Shown in pieces: positions 45,662 to 55,781 of a stretch of DNA of 64,000 nucleotides. Location of the stretch: positions 1,364,001 to 1,428,000 of the forward strand of contig JAQOTA010000071.1 in NCBI GenBank assembly GCA_029532415.1. The letters run 5' to 3'. The notes beneath the pieces are model-generated. The model saw only the letters and a list, made by a program, of their open reading frames with translations, was not told the DNA's origin and did not search any database. Numbering within the stretch: position 1 is the first letter of the stretch; the number at the start of each line of letters is the position of its first letter. The translations under genes were made by a program, and so were the position numbers. This DNA comes from Marasmius tenuissimus (lineage: Eukaryota; Basidiomycota; Agaricomycetes; Agaricales; Marasmiaceae).

Positions 45662-47023
45662 TTAGGTCATCTCAACATCCCCATCCTCGTCCGCACTGTC
45701 CTCGTCGACCCAGTCTCCTTCTCCTTCGCCATCATCCTCCTCAGGCGGCGATGCCTTAATTCCTAAGGCTTCTAATTTCCCTATGAGCTCCTTTACGTGA
45801 TCCAGGAGAGGTGTATCGGGATGTTGTTCGTTTATGTGCAACTGAAAAGTTCACAAGTCAGTCAGTTCGGAAGCGGTGGGTAGATTGATTCTGCGTACCA
45901 GTTGGCAAGTCTCCAAACGATCCCGAGAATCCTTGGCCAGTTCTTCCCATGACATGTCTTCGAAGGTACCTCCACTTTCCTTCGCTTGTTCGGCCATCAA
46001 GAAGTAACACCAACCCTCGAGATACCAAGCCTCAACCTCCTCGTCGTCCGAAGCCATGACCCCGTGGAGAACGAGCAGTGCTGGCGAAAACAGAGAAAGC
46101 TCCAAGAAAAGCTTTACGAGTGAAAGCCTGGTCGCAATAGGTGGTGTTTTTGGATCGTCTGCAGACAGTAATTGAGAGAACGATAGAATGAGTCGGAAGA
46201 GGATGTTAATCACCGATGTCCAGGTCCTTCCATGATGACCAGGCTTTCTCCAGACAGTGTTTAGCTTCGTCGGGTCGTTGTTGCGACATTCGGACGGAAG
46301 CCAGTGCTTGGAGTGCTTCCGAATTGTCTGGATCGATTCGTAGTGCAGATGAAAGCAGGTCTTCGCAAGTTTTCTCGGCTTCTGGCGCGAAGCTTGGGGG
46401 CATATGAGTGTCAACTATCGGAGCTCGATTCAAAGACCACGTACCAGAGATCATAAGAAGGATCCATCCAAATTTCTACTTGACCGATGAATGCTCGAAC
46501 TATGTTTGTTCGAAGTTCGAGATCATCTTCGCTTCCACCCTCTACGGCGCGTTCTTTGCCCTTCAAATTCACCGACATGATGTCGATCGCCCCTTGATAG
46601 TGCTTGAGTGCTGTTTGAGGGTCATCGTCACTGATTTGAGCAAGATACAGATGGGCTGAGGCTGGCGGTGGTGTTGGGGCGTCTGGACTTGGGGGTAACA
46701 GGGATAGAAATGTCTAGAGAGAAAAAAAGTTAGTTCACGACTAGTTTGGTTCCAATCCCGCTTGCACTCACTTGTTTCGCGCCATCGACATCCCCCATTT
46801 CCAGCTGCACTACACCGCGTAGCTCCTTCGCCTCGGCATGAGAAGGTTGTTGATCTAGTACTCGTTGGATAAATCGTAAAGCAAGTTCATAGTCACATTG
46901 GACAACCAGAGATTGAGCCTTTTCGAGTAAGGATTGTATTGAAGGTGCTTTAGAGGTCTCCGGTTTTGATTTCGTGTCGCCGGACTTTGATATAGGTTGT
47001 TTCTTTGGTTTAGTGCGCCCCAT
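45662..47023 (-). CDS. ACL4: TPR protein Acl4, assembly chaperone of ribosomal protein uL4
   Basis: Tetratricopeptide superhelix that in yeast binds nascent uL4 (Rpl4) and carries it to pre-60S particles. The N-terminus is basic and disordered (MGRTKPKKQPISKSGD). TPR helices start with LLEKAQSLVVQCDYELALRF, QQPSHAEAKELRGVVQLEMG, PPASAHLYLAQISDDDPQT, EKTCEDLLSSALRIDPDNSE, ALASVRMSQQRPDEAKHCLE, SLVKLFLELSLFSPALLVLH and EVEAWYLEGWCYFLMAEQ. The end is highly acidic (EDDDGEGEGDWVDEDSADED), typical for a chaperone of a basic ribosomal protein. Five or six exons. The ATG at 47021-47023 is preferred over one five codons upstream. It is convergent with PER1. Confidence 0.87.
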
Positions 47024-48394
47024 CGTCCAACGATACACGAACGAGAGTTGGCTAGGACTTGGGTGAAGGAGATTTTTGGGATTCCCACACTATCTGGAGT
47101 TTGACGGGCGCTTGATGGCGTCCCTGAGTCCTCGAGTCCTTGACCTCGATGTTCCAATGGGCGAATCTAGGTGATACTCATGAGCTCACTATGGACGCAC
47201 GACCCTGCCCGCTACTTAGCTCTGTAAGTACAAAAAATATAATGCATGGGATCTCACTCGTATCGATCAACTATCATCCAGCAGGAGACTCAAGCCACCG
47301 GAGCTGCGGCCTGCCTGGCACTCGCCAGAACTCAGTTACTAATATGTACTGGTGCGTGCCTAGATTCAAACATAGGCTATACGCTCAACGAAATTTGTAT
47401 AGGCGTGCTGTGCCCCGGTATAATGTACGAATGTCTTCAAGTCAGAATCTGTATACGATCTCCCCCGACTTGGAAAGGTGGTTGTCAGCTAAGTAGTTCT
47501 CCAAGTACTTTGAAGATCGTCGATTTGAACGAGGTCTGAGGTGTGTCTCGCTCCAAATAGTCTCTTGCTCCAGGCCACGCCAACCTAACTTTCCCATCCC
47601 TCTCATGGTGGCCGTGAGCGATCCCATGTACTCACCACATCAAAGTGCCTCAAGTATGGCTCGAGATATACCATGCGTATGCTCGCCGGCAGAAGCGATT
47701 GCCTTCCTGAAAAGATGCGAGTTTCCGGAATAATGCACCGACGAGTCGTTTCCATTCGCCTGGATCATGATGGAAACACACTTTACTTTGACGACGAAAG
47801 ATGAGAATGAATTGGCGTTGTTCGTGGCACTGATGCAATCAATGGAACAGACGGAATCAAGCCAAACGGACTACGGTCGCATACCACATAATCAATCACT
47901 AGTGTTCATCACCTCGCAGTCCTCGACCGATCTAAGGGAACGGAGCAAGGCGGCACTCATTGCACTGAGTCGGTCCTCGTAGACTCAGTACCTCATATAC
48001 ATGCATCGGACCTTCCCAGTATCAGCGACTGGGCGTTTTCCGAGCTTTCAATTCTCTAACCTCTCAGTCACCGCTCTGGACAGGTCTGTGGCGCCTCGAG
48101 CTGGCTTGGAGCTAAAGGGATAGGGGCCGAAAGGGGAGAGCAAGGACAGGAATATTCATATGGGGCAGAGCTGATGGGATCTTTCGGCCTCTGTCTGCCT
48201 ACCGACGGGGAACTTGTGGCATATTTCTGACGACTTCGGACTATAAAAAGACTGGCTGGTTCAACTCCAAACTGTTTGCTGCCACCTTTTTTTCTTCTCG
48301 ACGAGCTGGGCTCGCTTTCTCTTCCTTTCGTTCCTATTCTTCACTCGTTTTTCTGTTCCAACGCTCGCACTTGCTATCCTTGATCTCTAGCATC
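47024..48394. other. Intergenic region with promoter of propeller B
   Basis: About 1.4 kb without a supported gene. Short open segments at 47725-47980 lack homology. The right end has a TATA box (48242-48249) and a pyrimidine-rich tract before the ATG at 48395. Confidence 0.5.
48242..48249 (+). promoter_or_regulatory. TATA box of propeller B
   Basis: TATAAAAA, 153 bases before the ATG, followed by a CT-rich stretch (about 48285-48365) likely to include the transcription start. Confidence 0.65.
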
Positions 48395-50144
48395 ATGAAG
48401 CTTTCTTTGGTCACCGTCCATGCTGCTATCCTCTTTTCTTCTGCTGCCTTCGCGATTCCTGTAGGTCGGGGACTCCGTGCCCGCCAAGACGGCAAGACTA
48501 TGACCATGGGTTCTGCCTCAGCAGGTTCCGTCGGAGCAGCATATTGTATGTCCTTCCGCTGGGCCCGTTGAGCCTTGTACCCCAGGACTGACCGTGCTTC
48601 CCTACCAGTCATCACGAACGAGCCCGACGAAAATTTCGTGGTCTCCGCAGACATAGGTCAAGACGGAAAATTGGTGAGAGACTTTCTGCAGATCTTACAA
48701 TAGCCGGCGAATCTTCAACCACGATTGGATAGTCTCTTCGTCAGGCAGTCTCCACAGGAGGCTCTGGGCTTCATGGAGATGACGGAGGAGCTAACGGCCC
48801 TGATCCTCTCTTCACTCAAGGCGCCGTCAAAGTAAGCGCATCTGCCAATATGCTTGCAACAGTCAATGTATGTGTTCTATTCTTCGCCGGAGGGAAGGTG
48901 GCACTTACCCTTCCGCCTTTCTCGTCAGCCTGGGTCGAATACCATCTCGGTCTTCGGTATTGACCAGAACGACCCCGCCACTATTGCGCGCGTCGGTGAC
49001 CCTATCGGGAGCGGAGGAGAATTCCCCGTATCTGTCGCATTCAACAAGGCCGGTGACATGTTGTGTGCCCTGAACGGGGGCGAAGTCAATGGTGTCAGGC
49101 AAGTTCACCAGCCATGAAGCCACCATCTGTGACATTATTCACAAAATGATTTTACTGGCAGCTGTTTCAAGGTCGATAAGAGTAAGGGGCTCGTCCCAGC
49201 AGCCGGGACTAATCGACGGCTCGACCTTAACCAGACAACTCCTGCTAATGGCCCTGCGGGTACCGTCAGTCATGTGCTGTTCTCTGAGGACAACAAGCAG
49301 CTGGTTGCATCGGTCAAGGGAGTTCCACCCAACCCCGGATTCTTGGCGGTATGGGATGTCAGCGAGGACGGATCTCTGTCCAAGGACTTCCGTTCCGTTG
49401 CACCGTCCGAGGGTGGACTCCTCCCGTTCTCGATGACCATCGTCCCTGGGAAGAACGCAATATTGGCTACAGATGCTGGGGTTGGATTCGATATCTTCGA
49501 CTTCAGTGGAGTCGCAGATAAGAATTCCAAGAGCGCTGCGGCTGGTAAATCGTCGGTTGTTCCCATTGATGGACAGAAGGCTACCTGTTGGTCGAGCTTT
49601 AGTCCCAAGACGGGTAACTTCTACTTGACGGACATCGGGACGTCTCAAGTCACCGAAGTAAACTTGGACGACAATCTCAAGGGGAAGGTGGTGAAGGTAA
49701 GCGACTTGATTGGAGCTCTGTGAATCAACTCAATCGTGATTTGTCTTCGTGAATAGCAATACGACCAGGGACAAGACAGCGGTACGATTGACAACGATAT
49801 TGTCTCGATTGGTGACAAAGAGTAAGTTTTCGTATGGAGTAGGAACCTTTGTGTCCCGAGATGCTTATGGTACTCCAAAGCTTCATGTTCGTGCTGTCCG
49901 CCAATGCCACTCGAGTCGACATCCTTTCGCTCGATGCACCCGGACAGGCGAAGAACATTCAGAAGCTCGACATTGCTGGGCCTGCTAAGGCTGTAGGACT
50001 GAAGATCAGTACGTTTTCAATATCTGATATCGAACAAGCACCAAAACTTATTGAATGATGGTGATAGACGGTTCCAACCTCCAAGGGATGACGACTTTCA
50101 TCAAGAAACGAGACAACAATGAGAGAATCATTCTTGGTTCGTAA
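48395..50144 (+). CDS. Secreted 7-bladed beta-propeller protein (paralogue B)
   Basis: Paralogue of 19784-21566. It starts with a signal peptide (MKLSLVTVHAAILFSSAAFA) and a short linker. The blade motifs are FITNEPDENFVVSADIGQ, GSGGEFPVSVAFNKAGDMLC, SHVLFSEDNKQLVASVKG, LPFSMTIVPGKNAILATD, KTGNFYLTDIGTSQVTEV and LQGMTTFIKK. It ends with a hydrophilic tail absent from paralogue A (RDNNERIILGS). Exon boundaries match those of paralogue A (after GAAY, GKL, TVN, GEVN and KG), so both derive from one intron-containing ancestor and not from retrocopying. The Gly/Asn-rich linker of A is missing here. TATA box and CT-rich leader suggest high expression. Lactonase or carboxymuconate-cyclase activity is possible but unproven for this group. 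Confidence 0.82.
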
Positions 50145-50438
50145 GACCTTGAGATTGTACAATCACTGTTCATCTGTATATATATGTGTCACCGTTATAC
50201 CATTGTATTCCAGCTCGATTGAGCATGCTCTGAAAGGCGGGACTGATGAATCTGAGAGGTGTGATAGGAAGTGTCAATAATATACACAGATTGTTGTAAG
50301 CAGAACTTAATGTAAAGTTACGAAAAAACCTAACGAGCGGTTGCGTGCCTTATCTGATAAATATACGGCAAAGCATCAACGACAGCAAAGACCCAGAGCG
50401 TCCGTTCGATGTAAACAATCATTACCAAGTGCTAAGCG

Positions 50439-52312
50439 CTAAGCCCCGAGAAGAGAAACAGAACTCTCCTGCGGCTTATTCTTCAATCGCAGAAGAGCAG
50501 CCCTCCTCTCGGTCTCCCATCGGACCAGCTCAGACTTCAACTTGTCGACCCGGACTTCGTTGACGGGATGTGCGGAACCCATGATTCTCCTAGCCAGTCC
50601 TTCCGACTTAGAAAGCTTCTCGCCAGAGTAATTGGGTTCCATGGGTTCAGCGTGAGCACATTCAGTAACCGAGAAGGCTCGTTGTTCCCAGAATGAGATC
50701 GCATCACGAGCATCAAATCCGGCGTGTGCTAGGAGACTAAATCGAGAATCGAATATATGAGTGTGCGTCATGGTAATAGTCAAAGAGTACACGTACCGTG
50801 CAGACACCACGTCAGCCTCGATCTCCTGCTTCATGCTCGTGCAATAATCGCCAACCTTGACGAGTTCACCTGACCCAATCTTTCCAAGTTGGGCAATGGC
50901 GTCGTTGACAAATGGTCCAAAAACCATTGTTATCGGGAAGATGAGAACACGAAGGATGTCGGAAAAGACTGAAATCGTGCCTGGGACAATGACCGTGCCG
51001 GAAGAGAGGGTTTCTAGATGATGGGATAGAATCAAGTGTGATAGCTCGTGTGCGAGCAAAATGGCAAGCTCTGCGGTCTGTTCTTTGGTAGGAACGGGAC
51101 GTGGGGATGTTGAAGAGAAAACTGAACCGAAGATTGATGACCACCAAGATTGTGGCTGAGATGATTTCGGATATTCCTGAGGTATTCGAGAGAAAATGTC
51201 GTCCAGGAAGCCTGAGTAGACGACAATGCCTCCTCCACCATTAGGCCCGAAGCCGTATGAGAAGGCGTTAAGAGCGTCGGGTTTTTCGACGAGAAGGACG
51301 TTGTACGGAGGGCCCGGCACTGTGTGGGCAACAGGAGGATGGTGTCTTTCAGACATTGCTTCGCAAAAGGACCTTAGATACTCGGATGCTCGGGGACGGG
51401 GACGGAGGGGGTATTCAGCCGGAGGAGGTAGCGGCCGATCTTGAGGTGAACTAGCCAGCCACTCTGGGCACAACTCACGTTCCCTAACAAGGATGGGAAT
51501 AGTGTCTTCGAGTTGTCGAAGTGTGTCTCTGACCCACACGTATCTCCAGTCGTTTGTGGGAATAAGCCGGACCGGTCCCTCTTGTGCTAGAATCTCTGAG
51601 ACTGCGTTGTACCAGCCAGGACCTGCCAATGTGGTGGCGATTTCCTCCTCCTCTTCCGGAGAGAGGATAATGAGCCTCCATCTGTGGCCAATTCATATGG
51701 GGATTACAGACAGAAACAGTTCTTGAGACTCACCTGCCTGTGATAGGCGTTCTCTCCATGCTCGCGACTATAGTAGCCCAAAAGAGAAAGGCCGGTATTG
51801 AAAGCAGAATGTGGAATACTATCGTTCGCGTCCGTATACTCTTCAGTACCTTGGCCTTCTTTTCTTCTGATGCAGGCTTTCCCAGAAATTCGACATGTCT
51901 GAGATACCGACGTTGGCCGTGATTCTTGAGGAGAATGATGGGGACGAAAGTAAGCACAATCCTTGCTGCAGTGCGTATGACCTCCAAAGCTGTCGACGTC
52001 TATGCTAAAAGGGATCAACATAGTCCAGCAGCGGCTCGCAGACCACACTACCTTTAACAACGCCAGAAGCAACGGCGGACCTCTCCTCGGCGGCGACGAA
52101 TGAAACTCTGATCTTAGAGAGCAATGCAACGCCAATGGTGTTGACCTCCTTCTAGAATTAGCCTGGATGAGACTCGGCACAACTCCTCGATATTGACTTT
52201 GCTGGAGAGCATTGCCGCTTGGATGTCGCGAAGTGCTGAGAGCGCGATAGAAGGTGGTATTGAGACATTTGGGTTGAGAAGTAATCGTTCTGCGTGCTAA
52301 ATGGCGCAGCAT
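50439..52312 (-). CDS. OMA1: Mitochondrial metalloendopeptidase OMA1 (peptidase M48)
   Basis: Stress-activated inner-membrane zinc protease that in yeast overlaps with the m-AAA protease; in animals it cleaves OPA1 and DELE1. The first exon (ATG at 52310-52312) encodes a basic presequence (MLRHLARRTITSQPK, more Arg/Ser-rich residues to about 60). A membrane region follows (RIVLTFVPIILLKN and HILLSIPAFLFWATIV). The catalytic domain has VEKPDALNAFSYGFGPNGGG, ILLAHELSHLILSHH (HELSH zinc motif) and MKQEIEADVVSARLLAHAGF (the third zinc ligand Glu). The tail after SAHPVNEVRVDKL is hydrophilic. Introns lie near 50730-50795, 51685-51730 and further upstream. All catalytic residues are present. Confidence 0.92.
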
Positions 52313-52722
52313 TGTACATTGTACAGCCAGGCTAGAGCTGGAGGCTGAGGCCGGGGTCGAGTCAGTTGCAAAAAAGTTGGGGGTAAAGGGAGCGTAAAAG
52401 GTGAGGGTAATAAGCGCTGGTCTCGGCACCTGAAAAGGCAAGGCTGACGTCCTCACGCCCTCCACCTTTCGCCGAAGAACGACAGGAAGTGGCAAACAAC
52501 AATTCAGTCTTTCAGGGCAATCTCGTAGATTGTCGAGACGAGCGGTTATAGATTGCAATTCAGACCCCAACCGGTCTGACCGCAGTCGTCAGATGGTGAG
52601 CGCGATCACTGAGTATTTGTGCATGAGTATGGGGATTACGTTCTATAAAATATCTAGAACATGCAAGTACAGTATTCATACAAACGTCAAGAGTAGATGA
52701 GGCTGCGGGGGTTGCAGGAACC
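52313..52722. other. Intergenic region
   Basis: OMA1 upstream sequence and 3' flank of SVF1. Nothing else recognised. Confidence 0.5.
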
Positions 52723-54153
52723 TCAAGAGATGAAGGTGGCCTCGTTGTAGATGGTTCCCTTGACATCGACGGGTGTGTCAGAGCCTGGCTCAGTCACTGA
52801 CAGTGTAGCCGGGTTTAGCCACTACAGCAGGAAAATCGGAGAGTTCAGGAATTGTTCCTCGGATGAAATCGTTCAGTCACTTACCTGGTAGATGTACGGT
52901 TTGGTACCAGCAACATAGTTCACAGCCATCTTGAGAACGTAGGGAATCTCCGCGAGGACGTCGACCTTCTCAATCAAACCTTTATCTTCTCCCAAATCAG
53001 TTGTTAGAAGCGCACGGTATGTTCCCGGGGCATCTGGTTGAACCGAGGGTCCTGTCCATTCGAAAAGAACCTGGGAGGGTTTCTTGTAGCTGGTTTCCGG
53101 GTCGTGAATAGGTGAGAGGTGGGTGGCCCTAGATTTGAGGCGGAATTCGTCTCCAGCAGTGACATTGGGTCCCTTGGTCTCCGCGGTCACTGCCACCAGC
53201 TTCCCTTTGTACACCAATGACCCCACGTTCACTGATACACCGCCGGAGCCCGCACCCTTCAGCCCGTAAGCGTCGGTAGTGGTGAACTCCATCTGGATCG
53301 CGGAAACGCCACCCGATTCATCACTTTGGAAATGAGCAAAGTTCCACGATGCCGCAACGAGGTTGGGTCGCATGCCCTGGATCGCGTGCACGAACATCCC
53401 GGGTCCTTCAATCGATGTCGCCTTTCCATTCAAGACAACAAGCCCCGTAGCCTTGTAGCGAGGCCAGAATCGATGGATGACATACCCCTCTGCATTCTTG
53501 GGGTCCGGACCGAAGTACGAATATCCTCCCTGGTCCCCCTTGCCGACTTTGTACCCAGGGATGTCTGTCGGCCTCGAGGCCTCTAAGGTTATCTGCAAAT
53601 CTGGCGTAGGATTCGCTCTGATGGTGTATGATTCTGGATAGTCTGATCCTGGCGTTGATTTGTAGGTGAAGGAGAACTCGTCAGCCTTTGTCGATCGCTT
53701 GTCGAGGCCAGGAGGGGGGCACACAAAGTTGTTCACGTTGATAGATTTCCATGTCTTCTCTTTCGTGTTTGGGTTGTAGATCTTGCATGCAAACTGAATG
53801 GTAGGATACCACATTCTTTCACGATCCGCTCGAGCATTAGACACCAGGTCGTCTCCAAAACACCATGGGACTCACCCGACTGAGGAATGGATCAGCTGGC
53901 ACATAATCATCGTGCCATCGTTCGCGATGGTATAGAATATCTGCGTCTCCGTCACAAAACCGCTCGATTGGCAAAGGACCTCAGTATCCTTTGGTGCGAG
54001 CTCTCCAAACAATTCAGCATCCTTGAATTTAGAGACTGGATGGAAATTGGGAGCGGTCGGATCAACGGGAGGAGCAGTCCTGTGTAATGAAGGTCAAAAT
54101 GATCAATTAGCTGTGAGGAGCAACAAAACTCACGAAAAAAGCGAGGAGAACAT
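52723..54153 (-). CDS. SVF1: Survival factor 1 (Svf1)
   Basis: Lipocalin-like protein needed in yeast for survival under oxidative stress and diauxic shift, later linked to ceramide transport between ER and Golgi. Four exons give a continuous protein. The start MFSSLFSTAPPVDPTAPNFH matches the amphipathic membrane-binding N-terminus of Svf1. Then come ELAPKDTEVLCQSSGFVTET, YTIANDGTMIMCQLIHSSVG, YPTIQFACKIYNPNTKEKTW, SFTYKSTPGSDYPESYTI, GYSYFGPDPKNAEGYVIHRF and ASWNFAHFQSDESGGVSAIQ. The C-terminal segment contains FEWTGPSVQPDAPGTYRALL and ends EATFIS. Frame is kept across all junctions; the last junction is YIYQ/WLNPAT. The two Svf1 lipocalin-like halves are both complete. Confidence 0.93.
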
Positions 54154-54368
54154 GGTGGTATTTGTCCAGAGTATGGGATTGCCGGGTTGAGCTTTCTATG
54201 GGCTGGATCGGCAAATCGGCAATTCGTTGTTGATATGTTTACATGTCGAAGTCTGCTCTCTATGTACAACTACTTAGAGTGCAGGCGCTGCTCTAAGTTC
54301 TTCATACATACAGGATCTAGAATACACATCCGTGGGTATCTTGAAGGAAGGTATATTAGCTACATAGG

Positions 54369-55557
54369 TTAACGAGCTGCAGTCTCGTCTGTACGGGGTC
54401 GTTTGAGAGGTCTTGTGACGGTTTCACCCCCGTCAAGGACGGCCTACGGACAAATATCAGCAGAGAAACTCTGGAAAGTGTAGTATACCACTAACCGGTG
54501 TACTACCAATAGCTACATCGTCTTGTATTGCCCAGGCAAACAGTGCATCGGTTTCTTCTTGAGTTTCTTCTATGCTGACGGAACTTGGCGGAGGGGCGGA
54601 AGGATCGACAACCGTCTTCACAAAGCAAAGTGTCCCATTCTGTAAGAGGCCCAGCAGCCGTTTGTTTTGGCTGAGAGTCAAGTTAGAGGGGTTCTGACAA
54701 GGTACATCCGATGGCCATCCCGTCAACGAAACTCCATAGGTATAGAGTCTGTCGGGATTCGTCCACTTCATTTCAGCGTTACGGATTCCGCTGACAGCCC
54801 TGTTATCCTAGTCAGTTACAGTTCACTTCGAAGCAGAAGAACGCACACCTTAAGGACCGCCGTATGCTATCATAGAGCTCTGACTTTACCTCTCGTGCAG
54901 AGGGCTGAGACTGCTTGGGAACTGTGCTTGCGCTCGGTTGGCCATCGTTACTAGTCCCAGACGATCCGAACGCTGCGGCAGGCTGTTCACGATGAGGAGC
55001 ATCACCCGTCTGTTTGATGCATTGTTGTTTGAACGATATAGCGCCGCTCTCTCCCCCGCCCCGCAATGCTCGCCAGAAATCACGGCCTGCTGTGGATCCT
55101 CCAAGAAAGCTTTCATTGGCTGGATACTGTGGGTCGACAGCGAGAAGAAATGATTGTATTCCCCAAATGTGGTGTAGCGATTCCAAGGCGCGGGATACTT
55201 CGACAAGAATGTCGCGAGCTTGAGAGGTAATCAGAAAAACACACTAAGTAGGACCAATTCGAGCTGACTTTTAGTGGCTCTTTCCCTGTGTAAGGCTGCC
55301 TGATAAACTGTAGAGGCCGAGCAGTTACTAAAGAGATGCTTGCTATGCCACTCTGCGAAACGAAATCTCATCTGCAGGGAAAGTTAGGCGAAGGTATGAA
55401 TTCAGATAATGAAAACCACCTCCTCAAAGGGGCGCTCCTCTCGCTCTGCAAATGCTCGCAACTCGACCAATGACTTGTCCATAAAGGCTTCAAAACGTTC
55501 CAGAAAGAGTTCATCCACGTCTGACGTGGAATAATCCTTGAAGGTGTACTCGAGCAT
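54369..55557 (-). CDS. Uncharacterised protein with a C-terminal nuclear-type basic motif
   Basis: No family was recognised. A six- or seven-exon model starts MLEYTFKDYSTSDVDELFLE, then LVELRAFAEREERPFEE and FRFAEWHSKHLF. The centre reads SRALESLHHIWGIQSFLLAV, then a Gly-rich and a Ser/Gln-rich disordered stretch, VKSELYDSIRRSLR and WTNPDRLYTYGVSLTGWP, then TQEETDALFAWAIQDDVA. The last exon encodes a tail with a basic cluster (RPLKRPRTDETAAR). The tail suggests nuclear location; a subunit of a chromatin or transcription complex is possible but not shown. It is divergent from exportin-T with 224 bases between starts. The exon model is by eye and less certain in its middle exons. Confidence 0.65.
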
Positions 55558-55781
55558 TGAGGACCACAAAGAGACAAAGCAAAGTTCAGGATTATGATTG
55601 TTGGCACGTGAAAGGGGACGGTAGATGGTTTGCTTGTGAGAAAGATTTACCATATACGGGCCTCAAGCATCAAGGTCGCGTGGCGCGAAAGTTCTTGTAC
55701 TCTATTTTCTATCGCGATCGAGGTTCGAGTCACCCTTTCAATTTATCCCTCTCCTCCAATACATCGTGGGCTCCCCATCTC

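Noticed and set aside
45588..45759. Extension of PER1 to a stop at 45759
   Set aside because: The added residues are low-complexity His/Pro/Arg and antisense to the acidic tail of ACL4; a donor GTGAGT after WREQR gives a family-like end.
35049..47427. The same 16-mer (GCCCCGGTATAATGTA) at 35049-35064 and 47412-47427
   Set aside because: Flanks do not match, and about one such chance 16-mer pair is expected in a 64 kb window.
55722..55731. GGTTCGAGTC, a tRNA B-box-like match
   Set aside because: No A box, acceptor stem or cloverleaf can be formed around it; it lies in the exportin-T promoter. A similar match at 44016-44025 was rejected for the same reason.
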